A stretch of 5,331 bases of DNA, from contig CALEGD010000033.1 in the NCBI GenBank assembly GCA_937877075.1, forward strand, positions 1 to 5,331, read 5' to 3'. This stretch comes from an uncultured Acholeplasmatales bacterium. Its GTDB lineage: Bacteria > Bacillota_I > Bacilli_A > ML615J-28 > CAG-698. Positions 1 through 5,331 of this stretch are shown piece by piece. Each line of letters starts with the position of its first letter. The first letter of the stretch is position 1. The notes under the pieces are model-generated. The model was not told the origin of the DNA. It was given only the letters and a program-made list of their open reading frames with translations, and ran no database searches. The translations under genes were made by a program, and so were the position numbers.

Positions 1-2489
1 GCGATGTCCCATAAACCGTTTAATTCCACGGAAGCATTTTCTAAAAGTAAGTAAGTACTCAAATCAGAAATGCCGATCGGTAAGGTTCCGTAACGGAAAT
101 GGTTATAAAAATTAGGTACCCTTTTCGGAGCATTATAGAGTGTAAAAAACTCACTCATCAATTCCATCCCTTTTAAACTTTGATCGGAATTGATAATTGT
201 TTGCATTCCGTCGGGAGTAAAGAGGGTCCCACCAAATTGGTAAATAAAGGGTAGGGTCACGACAAAAGGCCTCAATCCGTCGAACATCGAAATCGGAAGA
301 AAGTAATTCATTCCATAACGTTGAAGTTGGGGAAGTATGGCGATAATTTCGTCCCAAGTCTCGGGTATTCCATTGATGCCAATATTGGTCAAGATATCTT
401 TGCGATAGAAAGTAACCCAAAAGTTTTGAGTTTCCGGAAGACCAAAAACACCTTCCTCAAAGGCATAGGGTATCATCATTCCTTTGGAAAACAATGAAAC
501 CATCTCCTCATATCCCTGAAACTGTCGTAAATTAAGAGCTGCTCCCCGAACTGCAAATTCATGAGGAATCCAGTGATTGACTCCGATAGCGACATCGGGT
601 GACCGACCGGTTGCATTAGCCAGTATCAATTTATTTTCATCCGGCATTTGCGAGAGAGTTACCTTAAGGGGGCCTTGATATTCACTGTCAATCAAAACCT
701 GCATGATTTCAATATATTGCCGGGAATGATTAACCCATACAACCAACTCTCCTTCTTTGGCCTTTTTGGCTTGATAGGGATTATTGGTAAAAGAAAGGAC
801 AAGTTGTTTTAGACCTTCCCAGATTCTGACAAAGAAATTAGCTCGCGGACGTGGCAATTTCGTTTCTCCGTGTAAGATTAAACCTTGAAGTTCCATTCCT
901 GTATTCATCAATCTTTGCATCTGGTCTCCTAATAATTGAGAAGCCGAAGAATCACCGTCCGATAGTTTTAATAACCGGCTCGGCAACAAATTCACATCCT
1001 TCGCAAGGTCTTCTAAAAGAGAAGCGGCGGAAAGAAGATTTGAGAGTTCTGCCGGATTTTCATCCTTTGTTAGGACCGATAGATCCCGGTAAATCATCCG
1101 CGAGGAAGTTGCCATATCATCCAGCCTTTGTTTGGCGGCGGGAATATATATATCAATATCCCAATCACGATAAGCGTCATCGGAATTACCGGTTAATTTC
1201 TTAATTTCCAGTGAAAGATTGGTAATTTCATTCATTACTGTTTTGATAGACTCAATCGCGTTTCGATAAGGATAAAGAACGCTCGTTAATTCCAAGGTAT
1301 TTAATCCCATATCTAAATAAATAAAGAGTTCCTCTCCTGAAGATCCCACTAAAGTCCGATTTACCCAATTATTAGAATAAGGAAAGCCATAGGCAATAAG
1401 GTCCTGATAAGGGACTTTCCCGTTGACTTTTATTTCCCGAAAAACCGGCATTTCCTTTAAAATGTTTTGGAGATATTTAAAAGAAAGTCGGTAAAATCCC
1501 GGTGAATTTACTTCCACCTCCCAGACAATACTTTGTCCGCCATTACGCCATGAAGCCCCGTCGATGGTGTTCAAACGTAAAAATTGGGAGTGATAAGAAG
1601 AGGCGGAGGGATCGCGTTCCGAGCGTAAACGCACCGAAGGGTCGTTTCGATAAGCAAAGTTTTCAGCCGGAAGTTCAATGACTCCCTGATAAAGATTTTG
1701 AGGATACTGTAAGCAATAATCTTTATAAGTCGGTATTTCATTAAGGGAAAGAAGATAGAAATCTCCAAGGAGAATCATTCCATATTCCCAATGAAGTGTA
1801 ATAATATCACCGGGCTCAAGGTAGAATTTTAAATTCTGATGGAGCTTATTGGCATCGCTGACTAGTAAGTTTTTCCAGCCAATAATCTTTTCCGAGGCCG
1901 GTTGAATTTCATTACCATATCGGTCAAAAGCAAAATCCGGACGGGAGTACTGCCAGTTGCTGGAGATTTCCAAAGCCCGGCTTTCAAAATAAGGATATAT
2001 ATCGTTAATCAGAATTGAGAATTCATTAGGAAGAATACTCGTTTCAAGATCATAATAATCAAAAGCAAGTTGGTATAATCCGCTTTCTTCAACTTCAATT
2101 TGAAATTTGATTTCAGAACCACTTTCAAGCAAAACCACTTCACCGGTAGATTTTTGAAAATCTTCGTTATAGGATGATATAAGATTTCCGTAACCGGAAT
2201 CGCCGGCATCAATTATTTCAGCGGTAGAATTAATTGGAAAGAGGAAATCAGCGACTGGAATCAGTTTCCCCCCCGCTTTTACATCTTTAATTCCTTCTTC
2301 TTCCCATTTTGAAACCATGTATGTATAGCGGTCGCTGATAAGAGTTTGTTTATGGTAGGCGCTTGTTTCCGTAAAATCTATATATTCATTATTTGAAGAA
2401 GGTTTGAAAAAAGAACTGATAACCAGAATTAATAAAATAATAAGGATAATCAGAATCAGAATCCGTTTTGGTTTCCATTTTGTCTTCAT
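1..2489 (-). CDS. Membrane-anchored extracellular solute-binding protein with N-terminal beta-sandwich (CBM-like) domains; C-terminus outside window
   Basis: I translated this frame by hand from the ATG at 2489 to the left edge: 829 codons without a stop, so the 3' end is missing. Residues 2-9 are basic (K2, K4, K6, K8, R9), followed by a hydrophobic helix at about 10-28. No lipobox cysteine follows (the only Cys seen is C259), so it looks like a signal anchor or a non-lipoprotein signal. Residues about 90-250 and 265-410 read as two beta-rich, galactose-binding-like domains; the first carries D189-x-x-GNEI-x-P197 and a 'FYLEPGD' stretch. Residues about 410-570 are mainly helical. From about 580 a family-1 type solute-binding domain begins ('ELVVWVNHSRQYIE'), with 'GRSPDVAIG', 'FGLPETQNF', 'FYRKDIL' and 'PETWDEI' (709-715), all typical of sugar-binding ABC components. 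About 250 of the usual 400 residues are visible. I recall the same architecture in roughly 950-1000-residue proteins of Paenibacillus-like bacteria. The expected role is capture of oligosaccharide at the membrane for an ABC importer; the ligand is unknown. Confidence 0.9.
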   Translation of the reverse strand, partial: MKTKWKPKRILILIILIILLILVISSFFKPSSNNEYIDFTETSAYHKQTLISDRYTYMVSKWEEEGIKDVKAGGKLIPVADFLFPINSTAEIIDAGDSGYGNLISSYNEDFQKSTGEVVLLESGSEIKFQIEVEESGLYQLAFDYYDLETSILPNEFSILINDIYPYFESRALEISSNWQYSRPDFAFDRYGNEIQPASEKIIGWKNLLVSDANKLHQNLKFYLEPGDIITLHWEYGMILLGDFYLLSLNEIPTYKDYCLQYPQNLYQGVIELPAENFAYRNDPSVRLRSERDPSASSYHSQFLRLNTIDGASWRNGGQSIVWEVEVNSPGFYRLSFKYLQNILKEMPVFREIKVNGKVPYQDLIAYGFPYSNNWVNRTLVGSSGEELFIYLDMGLNTLELTSVLYPYRNAIESIKTVMNEITNLSLEIKKLTGNSDDAYRDWDIDIYIPAAKQRLDDMATSSRMIYRDLSVLTKDENPAELSNLLSAASLLEDLAKDVNLLPSRLLKLSDGDSSASQLLGDQMQRLMNTGMELQGLILHGETKLPRPRANFFVRIWEGLKQLVLSFTNNPYQAKKAKEGELVVWVNHSRQYIEIMQVLIDSEYQGPLKVTLSQMPDENKLILANATGRSPDVAIGVNHWIPHEFAVRGAALNLRQFQGYEEMVSLFSKGMMIPYAFEEGVFGLPETQNFWVTFYRKDILTNIGINGIPETWDEIIAILPQLQRYGMNYFLPISMFDGLRPFVVTLPFIYQFGGTLFTPDGMQTIINSDQSLKGMELMSEFFTLYNAPKRVPNFYNHFRYGTLPIGISDLSTYLLLENASVELNGLWDI

Positions 2490-2494
2490 ATGAA

Positions 2495-2499
2495 CCTCC
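2495..2499 (-). promoter_or_regulatory. Ribosome binding site of the large solute-binding gene
   Basis: The minus strand reads GGAGG here, five bases before the ATG at 2489. It fixes the start: the next residues are a basic stretch followed by a hydrophobic helix, as expected for an exported protein's N-terminus. It lies eight bases after the foot of the intercistronic stem-loop, so ribosomes binding here and the hairpin are close neighbours on the mRNA. Confidence 0.85.
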
Positions 2500-2507
2500 A
2501 TTAAGCA

Positions 2508-2535
2508 TATCGAGAGGGAAATAACCCTCTCGATA
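2508..2535 (-). promoter_or_regulatory. Intercistronic stem-loop between the two binding-protein genes
   Basis: Positions 2508-2518 and 2525-2535 form a perfect 11-bp inverted repeat (TATCGAGAGGG against CCCTCTCGATA) around a 6-base loop. On the transcript it starts 10 bases after the stop codon of the solute-binding lipoprotein and ends 8 bases before the ribosome binding site of the next gene. The bases after the stem are TGCTTAATGG, with no U-run, so it is not a standard intrinsic terminator. By analogy with the hairpins after binding-protein genes such as malE in other bacteria, it may protect the upstream mRNA 3' end or cause partial termination, so that the binding protein is made in excess. 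That role is inferred; the hairpin itself is seen. Confidence 0.7.
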
Positions 2536-2545
2536 CTGAAATTGA

Positions 2546-2998
2546 TTAGTTATCAGCGCCAAGCTTAGCAATTTCAACTGAAACTATTTCATTAACTTTT
2601 TTGTTCCATTCAACCGCATAAGTTGCAACTGAATCAGGTCCGGCAGCAAGCAAACTTTCCCAATTATAGGAATTTTCGGAATTACCGACCCAAGCCCAGA
2701 AATCTTTATATCCGGGAAGCCATTTGTCAAGGTCAGGTTTGGAGTTTTCCAAATTATTAACGATTTCCGTTAATCCTTCTACATCTTCCACATAAGGCAT
2801 AATTCTGGCCCAAATGTCTTCATAATCCGAAACCGGGAAGCGGTCGAGTAATGCCGGAAGCTCCATGTCATCAACACTGGCTTGGTAATCATCTTCATAG
2901 ATATCCAGACGAGCATTCCAACCGTCACGTCCGTAAGTCATCCATTTAGCCAAAAGATAAGCTTCCTCCGGAAAAGTTGTTTGAGAAGGATTACCGGC
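2546..2998 (-). CDS. C-terminal fragment (about 150 aa) of the substrate-binding lipoprotein
   Basis: This frame carries the missing C-terminal lobe: 'AGNPSQTTFPEEAYLLAKWM' at its start, then 'YGRDGWNARLDIYEDDYQAS', an acidic 'DDMELPALLDRFP' segment, Trp-rich helices ('KWLPGYKDFWAWVGN'), and a last helix ending 'EIAKLGADN' with TAA at 2546. It has no start codon or signal peptide of its own at the natural boundary. A TTG at 2953 sits downstream of an accidental GGAGGAAG (2969-2962), but starting there would drop residues that belong to the fold. It is therefore read as the second half of the broken gene, not as a separate gene. Confidence 0.82.
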   Translation of the reverse strand, partial: AGNPSQTTFPEEAYLLAKWMTYGRDGWNARLDIYEDDYQASVDDMELPALLDRFPVSDYEDIWARIMPYVEDVEGLTEIVNNLENSKPDLDKWLPGYKDFWAWVGNSENSYNWESLLAAGPDSVATYAVEWNKKVNEIVSVEIAKLGADN

Positions 2999-3987
2999 GG
3001 GAAGGACCCGGCAGGTCCGCTCGGATAAGGCCAGAAACCCATCTTAATATCACGATTCTCTTTCGGAATATTGATTAAGGTTGTCAGGTTCCAAGTGCCG
3101 TGAATACCCATAGCAGTATAACCGGTTTGTAATTTCCAATCGTTTAAAAATTCTCTTCCCGGAATAACATTTCCATCTTCATCAAAAATCTCATCTTGAG
3201 TAATATCATCGATTGTCCCGTCATTCAGTTTATGAATCTTGACTTTTTCAGTCATCGCTTTAACCCAGGAATCATTTGTATAATTAAACTTAGTTCCGTC
3301 CCAAGTATCATATTGAACATTTTCATCATCCAAGGTAGGCCAAACTTGTTGGAAATCCATCGTTCCGTACCATGGTTCAACCCCTAGAACAAACTCGCTT
3401 GGATTACTTAGGTCACGATTTTTAATTGCTTTCGCTATCTCAACAAATTCCGTATATGTCCAGTCTTTTACCGGATAGCCATCTTCGTCAATCCGATACT
3501 TTCCTTCAACGGTTTGGAGATTGGCATCTTCAAAAATATCGAGGTTTAAGGCAATGCCTTTAAAGAATTGGAAGGAAGGAATCGCAAAACGTTTTCCGTT
3601 ATAAACTGCGGTCATAGCAATATTCGGATAGACTAGTTTCGCATCCTCATCTTCATTCCAAAACTTGGAGACATCCAAAGTCAGATCGGGACGAACCACT
3701 GTCGGAACATTATCCGTAGCAAAGACATCAGGAAGGGAACCTGCTTGAGCGGTATTAATGAGATTGGCGGTAAAAGCTTCACCGCTTCCGGCGATATCAG
3801 TCCGTAAAGTAACTTTGATATGCGGATATTTTTCTTCAAAAGCATAAATCATCTTTTGATTAAAATCTGGATCTCCCCAATCGGCATAGGAGAGCTCTAC
3901 TAGTTGTTCTTCTCCACCGTTATTATCGCAGGCAAACAGCCCCAAAGAAATAAATAATATACTACAAAGTAAAAGTAACTTTTGCAT
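2938..3987 (-). CDS. N-terminal fragment (349 aa) of the substrate-binding lipoprotein
   Basis: The ATG at 3987 is preferred over the TTG one codon upstream (3990), because the GGAGGAG ribosome binding site is then six bases away rather than three. Residues 1-19 are a lipoprotein signal peptide: K3, a hydrophobic core, then 'LFAC' with C20 as the lipidated cysteine, and a short acidic/Asn-Gly tether. Binding-protein signatures follow: 'YADWGD' (34-39), a 'FEEKYPHIKV' segment, 'AGSLPDVF' (82-89), 'GKRFAIPSF' with 'IALNLDIF' (131-152), 'WTYTEFVEIAKAI', and 'MGIHGTWNL' (293-301). Genuine sequence ends at about P330; the last 19 residues (331-349, rich in L, F, R and K) do not resemble the family and come from the shifted frame, ending at the TGA at 2940-2938. 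Confidence 0.85.
   Translation of the reverse strand: MQKLLLLCSILFISLGLFACDNNGGEEQLVELSYADWGDPDFNQKMIYAFEEKYPHIKVTLRTDIAGSGEAFTANLINTAQAGSLPDVFATDNVPTVVRPDLTLDVSKFWNEDEDAKLVYPNIAMTAVYNGKRFAIPSFQFFKGIALNLDIFEDANLQTVEGKYRIDEDGYPVKDWTYTEFVEIAKAIKNRDLSNPSEFVLGVEPWYGTMDFQQVWPTLDDENVQYDTWDGTKFNYTNDSWVKAMTEKVKIHKLNDGTIDDITQDEIFDEDGNVIPGREFLNDWKLQTGYTAMGIHGTWNLTTLINIPKENRDIKMGFWPYPSGPAGSFPPVILLKQLFRRKLIFWLNG
2999..3001 (-). other. Probable frameshift site (one base missing in a C run)
   Basis: On the minus strand the codons TTC CCG CCG GTA are read in the first frame, whereas TTC CC(n) GCC GGT AAT would restore the family-like sequence F-P-A-G-N-P. A single lost base in the CCC run (3001-2999) is the simplest explanation. 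The exact base could lie anywhere from about 2994 to 3010, because both frames are open there. The site does not fit the X-XXY-YYZ pattern of a -1 slippery heptamer, so programmed frameshifting is not supported. Confidence 0.7.
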
Positions 3988-3993
3988 CAATTA

Positions 3994-4000
3994 CTCCTCC
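3994..4000 (-). promoter_or_regulatory. Ribosome binding site of the substrate-binding lipoprotein
   Basis: The minus strand reads GGAGGAG directly after the TAA stop of the CBM gene and six bases before the ATG at 3987. The abutting stop and ribosome binding site show that the two genes share a transcript and are probably translationally coupled. The spacing decides for the ATG over the adjacent TTG at 3990. Confidence 0.85.
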
Positions 4001-5331
4001 TTAATATACCTTGTAAATAATAATATCATAGAAAGTAATTATTGCGGGGGTAGATTCTTCAATCGGACCAAAATCAATTTCTATTTTTACTTTTTCTAGT
4101 AAGTCGGATTCAATCGAAAATTCAAGAACAAATGTTTCTACATTATCTTCACCGGCAAGGTCAATATCCCACTTTGTATCCTCAAGAACTGACCAAAAAC
4201 CTTCGGAAGGCACGACGAGATTTGCCCGGATTATTCTGGCGATATTTGATGAAGCCCTAATGACAAATTTGTAATCTCCTAGCGGAAGGCTGGTTTTTTC
4301 ACCGTTATGCAGGTGAACATCCCAAGGATTATTGCCTTGATTACTGACATTTACAACTATATTTCCTTCTTCATCCAGGTCCATTTGAGCTAAAGCTTCG
4401 GGATCAACAAAAAGTTCCCAACCGATAATTTCTTCCATACTACCGTTCTTAATTGCTCCGGTATCGGTATAAGTTTCGTCTTCTCCCTTAATTTCCAGAA
4501 CTACGTCATCAATAACAAAGAATTGTTCTCCTTCTTTTTCGGTGAAGAGATGACCTACTTCAAATTTAAAGAGAGATTTATTGCTTGTCTCGGCATCTTC
4601 CGGAATCGTAAATTCAACCGTATAGGTATCAAGTTCCTCCCCTACTTCCGGTTGGTCTTCTGCCGCTGTTCCGTAATAAGAAACCCATTGAGTTCCGTTC
4701 ATCCAACCAAAGGCAATATTTACTTTACCGGTTACGGATGCAAAAGCTTTAAATGTTAAAAGATAGGTCTTTCCGGCTTCAAGCTGAATATGTCCGACAT
4801 TGTCGCCGCCGGTACTAAGAGCCAAAGCGTCTTGAACAATCTGGATTTCCCAAGGATTAACAACAGCGCCGACTTTTGAAATATCAAGTTTCAAAGCACC
4901 GTCTTCAAGAACTAATTTCCCTTCCGGATTATTTCCGAGATAATCGGCCAGATATGTCCTCCATCCGATCAGATCAAAACCTTGATTATAAATAACTTCA
5001 TCAATATCGGCTTCATAAAGAACAATATTATCGAGAGATACTATTCCGGCAGCATAATTAGATGTATTTCCTAATTCAATGGAAATTTTCACCGGATCAT
5101 CATTTAAATGTTCATAAGTAAATAAGAAGTCAAACCTTTGATATTCGGTTGTCAGCCCAAAACTGTTTTTCCGTTTCAAATCGGAACTTGCCTCTCCGAT
5201 GTCGGTAGCGAAGACAATATTGATATCACGGGCAACACTTGCTTTGGCATCAAATTCCAGTTTATAGGTTTTTCCGGTCTCAAGACTTAAACCGGTTTGG
5301 TATAACTGAATTCTCCATGCGTCCGCACCGC
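4001..5331 (-). CDS. C-terminal part of a secreted protein with three tandem CBM4/9-type carbohydrate-binding modules; N-terminus outside window
   Basis: The frame is open from the right edge (first full codon at 5329) to TAA at 4001, giving 442 visible residues. An internal TTG at 5179 is not the start, because a recognisable module already begins upstream. Three beta-sandwich modules follow one another at visible residues about 1-110, 113-283 and 291-441. Each repeats the same signatures: a Trp followed by alternating residues ('AWRIQL', 'NPWEIQI', 'NPWDVHL'), a 'Le-x-GKTY-L-F-A-AS' strand ('LETGKTYKLEFDAKAS', 'LEAGKTYLLTFKAFAS', 'LPLGDYKFVIRASS'), and a last strand such as 'VSLDNIVLYE' or 'FVIDDVVLEI'. 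This matches the PF02018 carbohydrate-binding family. A short acidic linker (about 282-290) separates modules two and three. In known proteins such modules are attached to secreted glycanases such as GH16 laminarinases or to surface glycan-binding proteins; which applies here cannot be seen. The gene is followed within 13 bases by a sugar-binding lipoprotein, supporting a shared glycan-use operon. No membrane anchor or sorting signal is present at the C-terminus. Confidence 0.85.
   Translation of the reverse strand, partial: GADAWRIQLYQTGLSLETGKTYKLEFDAKASVARDINIVFATDIGEASSDLKRKNSFGLTTEYQRFDFLFTYEHLNDDPVKISIELGNTSNYAAGIVSLDNIVLYEADIDEVIYNQGFDLIGWRTYLADYLGNNPEGKLVLEDGALKLDISKVGAVVNPWEIQIVQDALALSTGGDNVGHIQLEAGKTYLLTFKAFASVTGKVNIAFGWMNGTQWVSYYGTAAEDQPEVGEELDTYTVEFTIPEDAETSNKSLFKFEVGHLFTEKEGEQFFVIDDVVLEIKGEDETYTDTGAIKNGSMEEIIGWELFVDPEALAQMDLDEEGNIVVNVSNQGNNPWDVHLHNGEKTSLPLGDYKFVIRASSNIARIIRANLVVPSEGFWSVLEDTKWDIDLAGEDNVETFVLEFSIESDLLEKVKIEIDFGPIEESTPAIITFYDIIIYKVY

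Larger units (their letters stand above)
2546..3987 (-). pseudogene. Sugar-type ABC transporter substrate-binding lipoprotein, frameshifted into two pieces
   Basis: Two overlapping reading frames (3987-2938 and the frame ending at 2546) are the two halves of one extracellular solute-binding protein of family 1. If one base is restored near 2999-3001, the first frame (to F329-P330) runs into 'AGNPSQTTFPEEAYLLAKWM' in the second, giving a protein of about 480 residues, a normal length for this family. The join falls where such proteins have a 'P-x-G-P-x-G' loop followed by the helix that starts with a 'PEEA'-like motif, so both sides match the fold. The protein would be a lipid-anchored extracellular receptor that delivers an oligosaccharide to an ABC permease. 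It follows the CBM gene by 13 bases and is surely co-transcribed with it. Whether this is a true pseudogene or a sequencing or assembly error cannot be told from one sequence; codon use and motifs on both sides look intact, which favours an error or a very recent mutation. Confidence 0.82.

Noticed and set aside
151..420. 89-residue minus-strand open frame
   Set aside because: It lies inside the continuous 829-codon frame of the large solute-binding gene, in another frame, and has no family-like motifs.
851..1204. 117-residue plus-strand open frame
   Set aside because: It is antisense to the helical segment of the large gene, with no convincing ribosome binding site and no recognisable domain; the minus-strand frame is clearly coding.
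2508..2535. Intrinsic transcription terminator
   Set aside because: The stem is strong, but it is not followed by a run of U on the minus-strand transcript, and the next gene starts within 20 bases in the same direction.
2546..2953. A separate 135-residue gene starting at the TTG at 2953, helped by GGAGGAAG at 2969-2962
   Set aside because: The GGAGGAA encodes part of the conserved P-E-E-A helix start of the binding protein, so the apparent ribosome site is a by-product of coding; the frame continues upstream with family-like sequence.
2994..3010. Programmed -1 ribosomal frameshifting
   Set aside because: The sequence TCC TTC CCG does not form a slippery heptamer, and binding proteins of this family are not known to be made by frameshifting.
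4523..4759. 78-residue plus-strand open frame
   Set aside because: It is antisense to the second carbohydrate-binding module, whose protein signatures are clear.
4001..5179. A complete 392-residue gene starting at the TTG at 5179
   Set aside because: The upstream in-frame sequence (from 5329) encodes the beginning of a carbohydrate-binding module ('WRIQL', 'GKTYKLEFDAKAS') without a stop, so the gene runs off the right edge.
1..5331. Mycoplasma genetic code (TGA as tryptophan)
   Set aside because: All tryptophan codons in the three translated genes are TGG, and the frames contain no internal TGA except the one that ends the frameshifted fragment.

Overview
This window is a single stretch of minus-strand, co-oriented genes from a polysaccharide or oligosaccharide capture-and-uptake locus. 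It is A+T-rich and uses strong GGAGG ribosome binding sites. It encodes a lipoprotein-type ABC substrate-binding protein, and every tryptophan I translated is TGG, so the ordinary bacterial code applies rather than the Mycoplasma code. Together this suggests a low-G+C Gram-positive-type bacterium (Bacillota, or a walled or free-living relative of the Mollicutes such as the Izemoplasma/Haloplasma group). The lineage call is an inference from style, not a database match.

In the direction of transcription (right to left) there are three genes. Positions 5331-4001 hold the C-terminal part of a secreted or surface protein with three tandem carbohydrate-binding modules of the CBM4/9 type; its N-terminus, and any catalytic domain, lies beyond the right edge. 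Thirteen bases later comes a sugar-type extracellular solute-binding lipoprotein (3987-2546). Its reading frame is broken by an apparent one-base loss near 2999-3001, so it reads as a 349-residue N-terminal piece and a C-terminal piece of about 150 residues. A 56-base gap follows, holding a perfect 11-bp stem-loop and a good ribosome binding site. The third gene (2489 to beyond position 1) is open through the left edge for 829 codons. It encodes a membrane-anchored protein with two N-terminal beta-sandwich (galactose-binding-like) regions, a helical segment, and a C-terminal solute-binding domain that is cut off by the window.

The likely joint role is this: the CBM protein holds or degrades a glycan at the surface, and one or both binding proteins pass released oligosaccharides to an ABC permease, whose genes would be expected just outside the window, probably to the left. 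No promoter, RNA gene, mobile element or CRISPR array is visible. Apart from short intergenic gaps the whole window is coding, and no plus-strand gene is supported. The architecture of the large gene matches a family I remember from Paenibacillus-like bacteria, so it is unusual but probably not new. The points most worth checking are the frameshift, the two different binding proteins in one operon, and the intercistronic hairpin.
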